64,000 nt of DNA from NCBI GenBank assembly GCA_963675035.1, contig OY776115.1, positions 145,730,163-145,794,162 on the forward strand. Reading direction: 5' to 3'. Source of the DNA: Allygus modestus (taxonomy: Eukaryota; Arthropoda; Insecta; Hemiptera; Cicadellidae). A program made the translations under genes and the position numbers. The notes under the pieces were generated by a model. The model was not told the DNA's origin, searched no databases, and worked only from the letters and a program-made list of their open reading frames with translations. Below, piece after piece: positions 1-9,577 of this stretch; the first letter of the stretch is position 1; each line of letters begins with the position of its first letter.

Positions 1-856
1 GAGGCACTACAGAATCCATAGCTACACACGTGGTTTTAAGAGGGGAAATGCCCCCGATCCCCCCCCTCAGGGTTATTAAGGGGCAATATATTTCGAATTT
101 CCTCTGTTGGTCAATACTAACTTGACAAGCATATCAAGATTGAAAAAAATTGATCAATAAATAAGAGAGAAATAGTAATTTTTGTATTTCCCATAAGAAT
201 AACATTAGACAACGTACTGCGTTTACCGCAAAATGAAAATTTAAATTTTCTTCGCAACCAGTAATCGTAGAATATTAATTCTCGATACTAAATTATTTAG
301 TTTTTTTAGCTCTTTTTAATGGTGCATAGTAATATTTTTATATTTATGTTTTTATTTATAAAAATCCAAAAAACTGAATTTTTGATAAGTCTTGTAATTT
401 CTGAACCTGAATTTTTACAGAAATGCGAGTAGAGTCATGTTATTGGAAAACTAAAGTTATACAAAAGACTAATGTTTAATCAAAATCGTTAGAGCCGTTT
501 TTGAGAAATCTTGATTTTTCATGTTTTTTGGGGGATAATTACCCTTAAAAATAAAAAATTCCAAAAAATGAAAAAAGCGCCTGGAGATATCGTGAATTAG
601 TACAAAACATACCAAATTTCATAAAAATCGGACCATTGGTTAAGGCTCTAGTTCTGTACACATCCATACAGACAGACAGAGAGACGGACAGACAGAAGAC
701 AGACAGACAGACAGACACACAGACATCACGTTAAAATCACTTTTTTTGGGTTTAGGGAGCACCAAAACGAATATTTCCAATAACAACTCAAATTCGTAAA
801 TTTTGACAAAAACAATACTTTCTCCATATACTATGTATAAGGGGAGAAAGTAAAAG
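1..856 (+). repeat. Interspersed repeat family A, copy 1 (left edge at window start)
   Basis: Near-identical over its whole length to 26521-27352. Both begin with (G)GAGGCACTACAGAATCCAT and end with GGGGAGAAAGTAAAAGG. Near position 190 it carries the core CATAAGAATAACATTAGACA plus ACGTACTG that recurs in families C and D. A CAGACAG microsatellite (about 663-720) follows the recurring phrase CCAAATTTCATAAAAATCGG. There is no coding capacity; open frames here are chance or microsatellite frames. Non-autonomous element of uncertain class. Its true left end may lie before the window. Confidence 0.7.
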
Positions 857-1165
857 GATGTTGGTTTGTTTGTTTGTATATATATTTTATGTTTATGTTT
901 ATGAACACCGTCGGACCGTTTGCCATGTAACTTGGTATATATATATAAGAAAAATTTCACGGAGAAGGTTATTAAGCCATCCATTTTGTCCTAATTCAAT
1001 TGGGTTCCTCCCAAGAGGCCCAAAAGGGTTCCCATATAAACCTTATGGGAAGATATTGTTGTTTACATAAAAGCTAAAGACATGTTTACTTGAACAGGTG
1101 ATCTTGGTGATATTGGTTTTAGTTGGTAATAGCCAAAAGCATGACAACGTCTCCCGGGTTACATT
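857..1165 (+). repeat. Interspersed repeat family B, copy 1
   Basis: Starts at GGATGTTGGTTTGTTTGTTT directly after family A copy 1. It matches 58003-58560, including the phrases for 'cggaccgtttgccatg', 'aacttggtatatatat', 'agccatccattt' and 'gacaacgtct'. Non-coding. Family A copy 1 and B1 abut without a gap, so either one inserted beside the other or they are modules of one element. Class not determined. Confidence 0.6.
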
Positions 1166-2322
1166 ATAAAGTGGAAACACTGAAGTGAACTCTGATAATT
1201 TGGTTTTTCTGAGCCATCGGAAGCGAAGCGATAATACTAATTTTGCTATAATAATTTTACAATAATAACCAAATAAATTAAATTTAATCGATATAGATGA
1301 AGTTTACAACAAAAAATTGTTTGTTATTGCAAAAAACTACAGCTTAAACTCTCATTACTTTTAAGTTGATCATTTTGTATATTTCGATTCAATACAATAC
1401 TGCTAGGTTTTTAACGCATTTGGCACCAATGTCTTACTCCTTCGTGGCAATTCCGGTAAAAAGACAAATCGTTGGAGTACCTCTCAATTTTAGTATAAAA
1501 CTCAAGGAAGAAAAAGAGGAAGAAGGATCGCTCAATCCCCAGAATCAATTTATTTTCTAAGTTGACAAATGTGGGACAAAGCTTGAGATCGGGGCAGATT
1601 GAAACAACCCTTTATAGCGAGAGGACTCTGGATATTGGCTCTGGATCGTGGAACACAATACACCCTGTGTGGTTGTGTGGATACGGCGGCACCGGATTAT
1701 CCTTTTTGTGGCCTAAAGGTCATATTGGTTTAATCGCAACCCCATTTAGTCCAGGCATTTGACATTTATGTGTATAGTATGTATTTCAAACTATTTGATA
1801 CTCATTTAGACATTTTAGATATACCGCTGTAACATTTTCTATACTGACCTGTAACATAGTAACTCGAAAAGCGGCTTTACTGAGCGGCTCAGGAACCTTC
1901 AGAATATTCATATGTTTCTGTTATAAGCAAAGTTCAGCCAAATTATATAATTAAATATACTATTTCGTTATTCAGTACTTTATATTTTAATGCCATGAAT
2001 GTTTTCAATATTTCAGAGAAAGGAACATAGGCGAAATAAAACTTTCCCCCACAAGGAAAACTACAATAAAAGTATTATCTTCGTATGGACTATTATGTAC
2101 AAGGCTCATAATATGTAGTGACCACGGTACACTATTATAAATAAAAGTATATATAGTATTGCCTATACATTTTAACTCGAAAATTAATTTTACCTTCAAA
2201 ACAAACAAACCTAAAACACTATTATAAATTTATTTAAATTAAATTCAGTTATAAACGATTCTACGTTAAAAATATTACAAATAATATATATTTCTTAATA
2301 ACTTACAGTACTAAAAAGCAAA
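1166..2322. other. Intergenic, no recognised feature
   Basis: AT-rich sequence. The short open frames at 1366-1560, 1562-1762 and 2005-2208 have no recognisable domain or convincing splice context. Nothing else seen. Confidence 0.5.
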
Positions 2323-2575
2323 AAGTTTAGAGCTCAAAGTTGCAGTTACAGTAGAGTTAGTAGCAGTCAGTCAATAGCCTCTTTCGCCCCCTCCCCCGCC
2401 ATAATCCCCCCCCCCACTTGTTCCGTCTCCGAAGTGTAACAAGGCGATATTGCGTTCTCCATCTCTCTCAGACTAATGTAGATCTCGTGCAACACATTAT
2501 AATTATAATGTTGCCTCCGTGTTACCGCCGGCGGTGTCTGTAGTGACATTGATTACATCTGTCATGTACATTAAG
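2323..2575. repeat. Two-copy interspersed repeat O, copy 1
   Basis: About 250 bp starting AAGTTTAGAGCTCAAAG and ending near 'catgtacattaagtta'. It matches 21254-21489 with small differences, including a block around 'ctccgaagtgt' and 'ttctccatctctctc'. It is more GC-rich than its surroundings. No inverted termini or coding frame seen. Old transposon or duplicated segment, class unknown. Confidence 0.6.
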
Positions 2576-3695
2576 TTAACAAAACTAGATTCATGCCCAA
2601 TAAAGAATCCCTAAAAAACTAAACTAAAATGTAACACAAAGCCAGAAGACGTAAAACTAATTTGAGCTAATCATTTATGTATAAAAAATTAATCTACTTA
2701 TTGATGTGTATTTACTATCGAATTAATGTAAAAATTAGGTAGTAAAATGATTCTGTCGATTTTAAATTTACAAAACAAGCTGCTTTACAAACACCAAAAA
2801 TCAGAGAGCATAACATTTAGCATAACACAAATAACATTTTGATGCGTCAAGTTAGAGGATAGAAAAGTTAATTCTTCTGTTCATTTATGCAATGAGTTAG
2901 TCAGGGAACCACACTAGTACAGACCAGACCGGAGGAACCAATTTATTACAATACATGGTAATAACATAAATTGTATTATGCCAGAGTAGTCGCAGTAAAC
3001 GCAGGTGGCAGTAGCGGTTAACACAGGCAAGGCAGTGGCGCCCACAGACACAAAATAATTGTCTCCTCAACCCAACCACATACACTGAATTGAGGACAAA
3101 CTGTTCCCTTTATACTTCCTAGCTCAGTTAAATACTTCCTAAAATGGTTGTACCGCGATGGTTATTACTACTTGAAATTTGTAATGCTAGTTACTATCGA
3201 AATTTAAAGTAATTTTGGCTATAATTTTAACATAATAGTGCTCAAATTTTAAAATTAGTTTTTTAATTCCTATGGTAATGATTTAAACTTACAACATAAG
3301 AACTGCCACAAACGAGTGCAATAGATAGACGAGGGATGTTTGAAAAAGGGTCGGGCGTGTGTTGGAAAGGAATTTAAAGATCGGTTTTGGCTTTACCCGT
3401 TTACCAGGACCGATAATATCGGCGAGACTGGCAGCGATGTTCCACCTATAAAGGGGAGGGATCGCGAGCGGGAGAGCGGTGGGGCGATATGGGTCAAAGT
3501 TCAAAAGCGTTCGGATGTGTGCCATACCTCTCTCTGAACATTGAGAATGATGTAACTATTGTTCAGCTATATCTGTCTACTTAATTAGAAGAGTATTGTC
3601 TACCAGTTTTAGTAATTATGTTCACGGTTCACTATATGCGATTACGATAGTCCTATATTAATACACACGATGAGGTAATTTGAAAGAGAGAGATC
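2576..3695. other. Intergenic; a local GC-rich patch near 3380-3530
   Basis: Mostly AT-rich with no recognised gene. At 3380-3530 there is a GC-richer patch with a small palindrome (CGATAATATCG) and a TATAAAG string near 3446. This could be chance or an old repeat; it is not enough to call a promoter. Confidence 0.3.
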
Positions 3696-4124
3696 TTAAG
3701 AGTCTTCATCACCGGAAGTTGCCAGACGCCATCTTTGAGTTTTGTTCCATAAGGCCAATGTTAACTTGGTGCCTACATTACTCCTCACCTGATCATCACA
3801 TACAATTAAATTTGGTGTCAAATTAAAGGTTTAGTCGTCCTCTAGGGAAATACAATGTCGAATTCTTTAATTTGGGTATCATAATTTCATAATAAATAGT
3901 TTAATTTTGAACTGAAACATTGTACATGTTCTCATTAATTAGTTTCAAAATCCAAATTCGACTATTGTATTTCCCTAGAGGACGACGAAACCTTTAATTT
4001 GACACCAAAATTAATTGTTTGTGACGATCAGGTGAGGAGTAACGGAGGCACAAAGTTAACATTGGCCTTATGGAACAAAACACCAAGATGGCGTCCGGCA
4101 ACTTCCGGTGATGAAGACTCTTAA
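3696..4124. mobile_element. Foldback element flanked by TTAA
   Basis: Two arms of about 180-195 bp are near-perfect reverse complements (left arm from GAGTCTTCATCACCGGAAG, right arm ending CTTCCGGTGATGAAGACTC) around a loop of about 60-100 bp. TTAA sits at both outer ends (3696-3699 and 4121-4124), which fits TTAA-targeting (piggyBac-type) insertion. No coding capacity. The TTAA is also part of a CTTAAG palindrome at each end, so the exact border is uncertain by a base or two. Confidence 0.7.
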
Positions 4125-5768
4125 GGTACTACTGAACCGATTTCGATGCTAGATTGTACGAATATCCTAATAATTTACATTCGTAAATACTTCATTTGAC
4201 AAAGCATTATATTAACTATTTTCACGCAATTGTTTGTTCAGTGTTTTACAATTCTGATAGTCCAATGTGCCTTTTTAAAGTTTATAATAAAATCGTAATT
4301 TATTTATTTTCTACGGGAAGCGCCATTTCGGTAAAATGGTTATTCAGTAAATGATTATTGATTCAGTAAAAACGCACAATAGTTTATGTACAAGTGTCTC
4401 TAATGATATTTTGGTGCTGGTTACTAGTTCAACGGTAATGCAGAGGCTCAGACTATAGACGATATGTTTGAATATTACATGCAACAACAAATGATACAAT
4501 TATATAACAATGAAGCAAGCTACAACTAATAATAAACATGTTCATAAAAAAAAAAAATCAGTACTAACCTTATAGGTTAGTTACCTTTATCACGCTAATG
4601 CATCTGTTTGTGTCCATCTGTTTGTATCCAGTTGGGCTATGCTTGTCAAATACTTTCCAAACTTCCCTCAGCCACAGAAAGCAAACTTCGCAACTTCCTT
4701 CTCCTTGTTCATATTATTTTAATTATCAACTACAACAACAGGCAGTCTGTACCGAAACTAATAAACAACAATCGGAGATAACAACTATACCAATTATTTT
4801 TAATAAAACTCCTCTATAAAGTAAATATGGAACAGAAGGTTGTTCCAATATACATTCCGCCGGGATTGGTTTTATGTTTGAATGATCTGCCTTTTTAATT
4901 AATACTGATAAAATCGAGGACGCTTCAATCATTGAATCCTCGATCCTTGTACTGTTTTAAATGTGTAAGGGCAATAACCAATATTTTTATTAGCATGGTA
5001 CGTGTTGTTAAAAGTAAGGGATTTAATATAAAAAGTCTTACAACACTTCAAAATATATTTATCATTACGCTGTACTCACTTACAAGACGGTAAATATATA
5101 TACACACACGATAACAAAAGACAATCGATTTCGACCGGTCACACCGATTATTATCTGATTCTGAAGAGTTATAAGTCGTTTTTAATTACACCCCGTAAGT
5201 ATAATACAATGCAAAAAATAATTTAAACAGTATAATATTCGTTCTGGACTAAGAGATTTGCAATGACACTTCTTTGGTACTTAAACTTTAAAATGACAGC
5301 CTTGGAGATTTCTGTCTTCTTTGTACTTCCACAAATAGCTAGACTGACCCTCTTGGGGAATTAAATTCAAAGATATTGTATCCAAGGAAGGCCATGAAAA
5401 GGTGTGATTTATTTAAACTCCCTCGTCGATCAGCCTGGTTCCAGCATTGTACAAGAAGCCCAAGCCCATTTGTTGGTTTTATAATGTTTCAAAAGTTTAC
5501 AAATTTTAAAAAATAACCATTTTTAAATGCTAAATGAGTTATATTTACATACCTAGAGTTGGATTAAAAATATGTTAAACCAATGCAAAATAGTATTTGG
5601 CTAAGCGTGGCTGTTTGGTTAATATTAACTGCACCAGCAAACAAACGAAAACACTTGTTTCCGACGACTCGGGAACTCAATTTGATTCTAAATGTTAACA
5701 AAACAAATTCATGTTAAGGTCAAGACATCAATTAAATAAAAATATCAAGAAAAGATAACAATTAATAT
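4125..5768. other. Intergenic, no recognised feature
   Basis: AT-rich sequence without recognisable coding, RNA or mobile-element signal. The open frame at 4598-4819 is unsupported. Confidence 0.4.
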
Positions 5769-6562
5769 ACCCCCGTAGCAGCAAACCTGCGTACTTAGCG
5801 AATTTCCAATGCACATATATTTATCTTAATACCACATAAAGCTACATACCAAGTTTCATCAATATACATTCATAAATGAACAATTTATGACATTATAATT
5901 ATTCTCCATAAGAATAACATGGCAGCTGAGTATGCAGGTTTGCTGAAGCAAGGAACACAAAAATGGGGTTTTCCGCTAATATCAATATAACTCAACTAGG
6001 TGAAGTCACATACCAAATTTCATTAATTTATTTTCATAATGAAGGGAGATAACACGTTACTTATTCTCCATAAGAATAACATGGGGCTGAGTACGCAGGT
6101 TTGCTGCCACGGGAGCCTTTGGCAAAAAATTGTTTTTTTGAGCAAATATCAATGGTCCACAACCAGAAGAAGCCGTATACCAAGTTTCGTCAGTATATGT
6201 TCATAAATAAGCGAGATATAAAATTTTTATTTTCCTCCATAAGAATAACATTAGACAGCATACTGTGTTTAGCACTTTCAATATCTCGGTAACCAATTGA
6301 CGTAGAGAAATGATCAAAATACGAAATTGTGTGTTTTTTTAAACTGAATCCAATGGGAAAAACTAAAATTGGACTATTTCCAAAATTATGCATAAAAAAT
6401 TCAAAAAAACCCATTTTTGGGGTACAAAACCCCCCCAAAATACCCCTTCGGATAGAGCGATCTGGCTGGTTTTCGAACTTAAAGTCATAAATGTTGCTTT
6501 ACACGTTTACACCAAATTTCATCAAAATCGGATAATTTTTACGAGAGTTATCGTGCTCACGG

Positions 6563-6643
<81 letters not shown>

Positions 6644-6770
6644 CAGTTTCGAACGAATGGTGTTTTTGGGGTCTGGGACCTCAAAACGAAAAGTTATCAT
6701 GGTCCCGGGCCTAGGTCTTACCATGCCGACTACGGTAATAGCTTCTTCCCTATAGGAGAAATTCGCTAAA
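5769..6770 (-). mobile_element. Family C element (DINE/HINE-like), full copy
   Basis: In minus orientation it begins with the 5' block TTTTAGCGAATTTC and the arm 'gaagaagctattaccgtagtcgg'. A CA/TA microsatellite (about 6566-6637) follows, then the phrase for ACGATAACTCTCGT, then three degenerate internal units. It ends with the hairpin GCAGGTTTGCTGC and TACGGGGGTA. AGCGAATTTC near the 5' end is the reverse complement of GAAATTCGCT near the 3' end. No protein is encoded. Frames rich in Tyr-Ile come from the TA tract. Confidence 0.75.
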
Positions 6771-7531
6771 ACGAGATCGCACGCAGCACGCTGACGTGAG
6801 GGAAGTGAATTTCCATATAAAAACATTTAAAACTCAAATCCAGTGTAAAAACATACATTTATGCCAATTTTATTGAAATCTGAAAACATTGATTTTTTGG
6901 CTGTTCTGATGCTCCTGTTTTAATTTACCTGCAATGTAAGGAATACAATTTTGCGCATTATAAGGTTAGGAGAAGGTCTATACAGGCTTAAAAGTAGGCG
7001 CGAGGTTGCTGGGGATGAAACAAATACACCAAATAATGAACAACATGCTTTCTAAGGTAAAAAAACCCCCATAAGACAACGTACTGTGTTTAGCTGATAT
7101 ACATTTTCTTTAATAACTCGGTAAATGTTTATGATAGAATGACGAGAGAGGGCTTAAAACTTTCGATTCACTAATTCCCATCTTAATACATGCATTAATT
7201 GTACGTCCGGAGCTTTTCTGACCCTTTTTGGGCCCAAAAACTCAAAATTTGAAAGAATAATTCCCCAAAAAGAGGTTTAGAGTTTTCCGATTGTTTTGCC
7301 CAACGAACTTGTCCAACTGATTATAGAAAGGAACGTCCCTACCAAATTTTAAGTAAATCGGACAAAAAATGCGACCGCTAGAGTGCATACACTTATATAT
7401 ATTTAATTTTGAACGACACCCGAAAACGTGTTCAGGGGGTCATGTTAGGAACTTCTATGGTGGTCCCGGGCTTAAGTTTCACCGTGCGGGTCATGCTAAT
7501 AGTTCACTTTTCTATAGGAAATTCACTAATA
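6768..7531 (-). mobile_element. Family D element (DINE/HINE-like), copy 1
   Basis: About 80% or more similar by eye to 13111-13906 and 30848-31773. In minus orientation it starts TTAGTGAATTTCCTATAG (related to the family C 5' block). It ends with a bulged stem, CACGTCAGCGTGCTGCGTG, about 11 nt before the terminus. GTGAATTTCC and GGAAATTCAC form subterminal inverted repeats. It abuts the family C copy at 5769-6770. Non-coding. Confidence 0.7.
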
Positions 7532-8374
7532 AGTAGGAGATGCGTTATATTTATCTGTTTGCTGTTTTGTAGAATCTTTGTATATTTAGCACCAATTTAT
7601 AAATATTTAACTAGTTAATTTTCTAAAAGTTTCGCGCAAATACAAAAAACGATTGGGCGTGCTAAAGCGGTCCCGTCGTAACACTTTAGCGAGCGGAGCC
7701 ATGATCAAATAAACAGGTTACGACGCAACAGCAAGGTTGTTTTACAGCTCACATGATTATGTGATATAAGAATCGATATATCACGGTGAAATCACAAATT
7801 GATTTTTTTCTGATTTTTATTTCTAAATGAAATAGTTAATAATAGGGAACCGTACTATAATTATGTTACATATAAAATATATATCCAAATTTGTCTTGAA
7901 TTGTTGTGTTAAAAAATATTACACGTACATTTTATATTTTCTTGTAGATATTTGACAGCCGCAACTCCTATATATAATATAAAATGTACTTATAAATCAA
8001 GGTACTTTTTTTATACACCAGGACTGCTCCAAGAAACAAAGATGTTAACCAAATTCTAAATATAGTACAGTAGCTACGATTACATTCGAGTTCTAATTGT
8101 TTTTGTGCTATTGAAGCTATACTACTTAGTTAAAGTTTTTTTTAATCAGTAATCTATATAATATAGAAGTTTTACCGCTGCACGCTGAATACAAAGTTTT
8201 CATCACAATCGAATAGGTTTTGACTGCCTCATTTTGTAATTCATAGTAAAATGCTAGATTAATTTCCATATTCGGTATTTATATCAGATTGTTTGGGTTA
8301 AGTCGTTAAACTTTCAGTCAGTCAGACTTGAGAACCTTGTGGATGACTCTAGACTGAGTTCAGTAACACAGAAC
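7532..8374. other. Intergenic, no recognised feature
   Basis: AT-rich sequence with no recognised gene or element. Confidence 0.4.
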
Positions 8375-8424
8375 CATAGAATAAATAATACATTATTAAT
8401 AATACATGTATTATTTATTCTATG
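8375..8424. repeat. Short perfect inverted repeat
   Basis: CATAGAATAAATAATACAT and its exact reverse complement (19 bp each) flank a 12-bp AT-rich spacer. Could extrude as a cruciform. Could be a tiny MITE, but no target duplication was identified. Confidence 0.7.
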
Positions 8425-8540
8425 ACAGAACAATTTTTCGGCCCTAGACCGTGCCCAGACCTACTCTTTTAAGGGTTCATATTTATATTACACTAAACCC
8501 AGTAGTTCTTGTCGGAAAACAGTATTTAGATAAATCAATA

Positions 8541-9577
8541 CAGTAAAACCTCGCTACGGCGACCCTCGATAAGACGAAAACCTCGATAATGAGTCTGATT
8601 TTCTAATCCCCGCGAATCTCCCATAACACTCAATGTTATAAATACCTCTATAACACGACTCCTTTGCAAATAAATACCTCGATAGCACGTATTTTTGTCA
8701 TTTAATATTACTAATAAATAAACCTCTATAGCACGTCTATTCAAATAACTGAACCTTTATAGCACGACTCCCACCTCAATAACACGCTTCTTTGGGTAAG
8801 TAAACCTTTATTTCACGACTCTAACCTCAATAGCGCGCCGTTTTGCGTTACGGAACCTTTATAGCACGACTCAACCTTTCTCACGCATAGTTCCCACGGG
8901 TAGAATAAATGTTTTGAAGTAAACAACATCTTGGGCTCAGGTCTCGAACAAGAAAACCCTTTCCCTACCCCCCTTCCTCTTCCGGCCTTTCCTTATCTAT
9001 CACGGGTCAGATCAGTCGCATCATCATGTTATATGGCAATAATAAAGAAGTTTGTTTTACTTGTACGTGTGTTCTTTTATTTATGACTGATTTCTTATTT
9101 ATATTAATTCCGTAAGCGAATTGGTCCCCACGAAATATCTCGAGCTAGGAAGAAGTTAAGTTAGGTTATGTCGATTCATTTTAAAGCTTGAGGGCCAAGG
9201 ACGGTGGGAAAAATATCAGAAGTGTCAAACATTACGTGGGCTACGCTCCACTGGACTTCAAGGATCCAATGATTTTCTTATGGAAATATCACTACAGTGT
9301 TTTTATTAGTAAGCAAAATGAACTAATGATCAGCTGTGATTATCCACTTACACAAACACTATATGTTAGGGGCTATAGCCCCTGTAAGCCACTAAGTATA
9401 CAGTAATGTAGAAATGTTTCATAAAAAATGTGTTTGGTATAGCAAAAGTCTGTGACCTCGATAGCACGTCTTGTTGTGAAAACCACCTTGATAGCACGAC
9501 CCTCAATTAAAAGTGCACCTCGATAAGAAGACTATTTTAGAGATCCCCTTGAGAGTCGTGTTATCAAGGTTCCACTG
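8541..9577. mobile_element. pogo/Tigger-like DNA element, non-autonomous
   Basis: The left end CAGTAAAACCTCGCTACGGC and the reverse complement of the right end, CAGTGGAACCTTGATAACAC, form terminal inverted repeats of the CAGT.GAACCTCGATA type seen in pogo/Tigger elements. A TA dinucleotide flanks both sides (8539-8540, 9578-9579). The left part (8545-8900) and the last 140 bp contain about a dozen degenerate copies of a CCTCGATAGCACGACT motif. No transposase domain is readable; the 72-residue frame at 9188-9406 is not recognised. Confidence 0.7.

Noticed and set aside
6388..6826. Several open frames with long Tyr-Ile runs (also at 13598, 32239 and 32319)
   Set aside because: They are translations of TA microsatellites inside family C/D elements.
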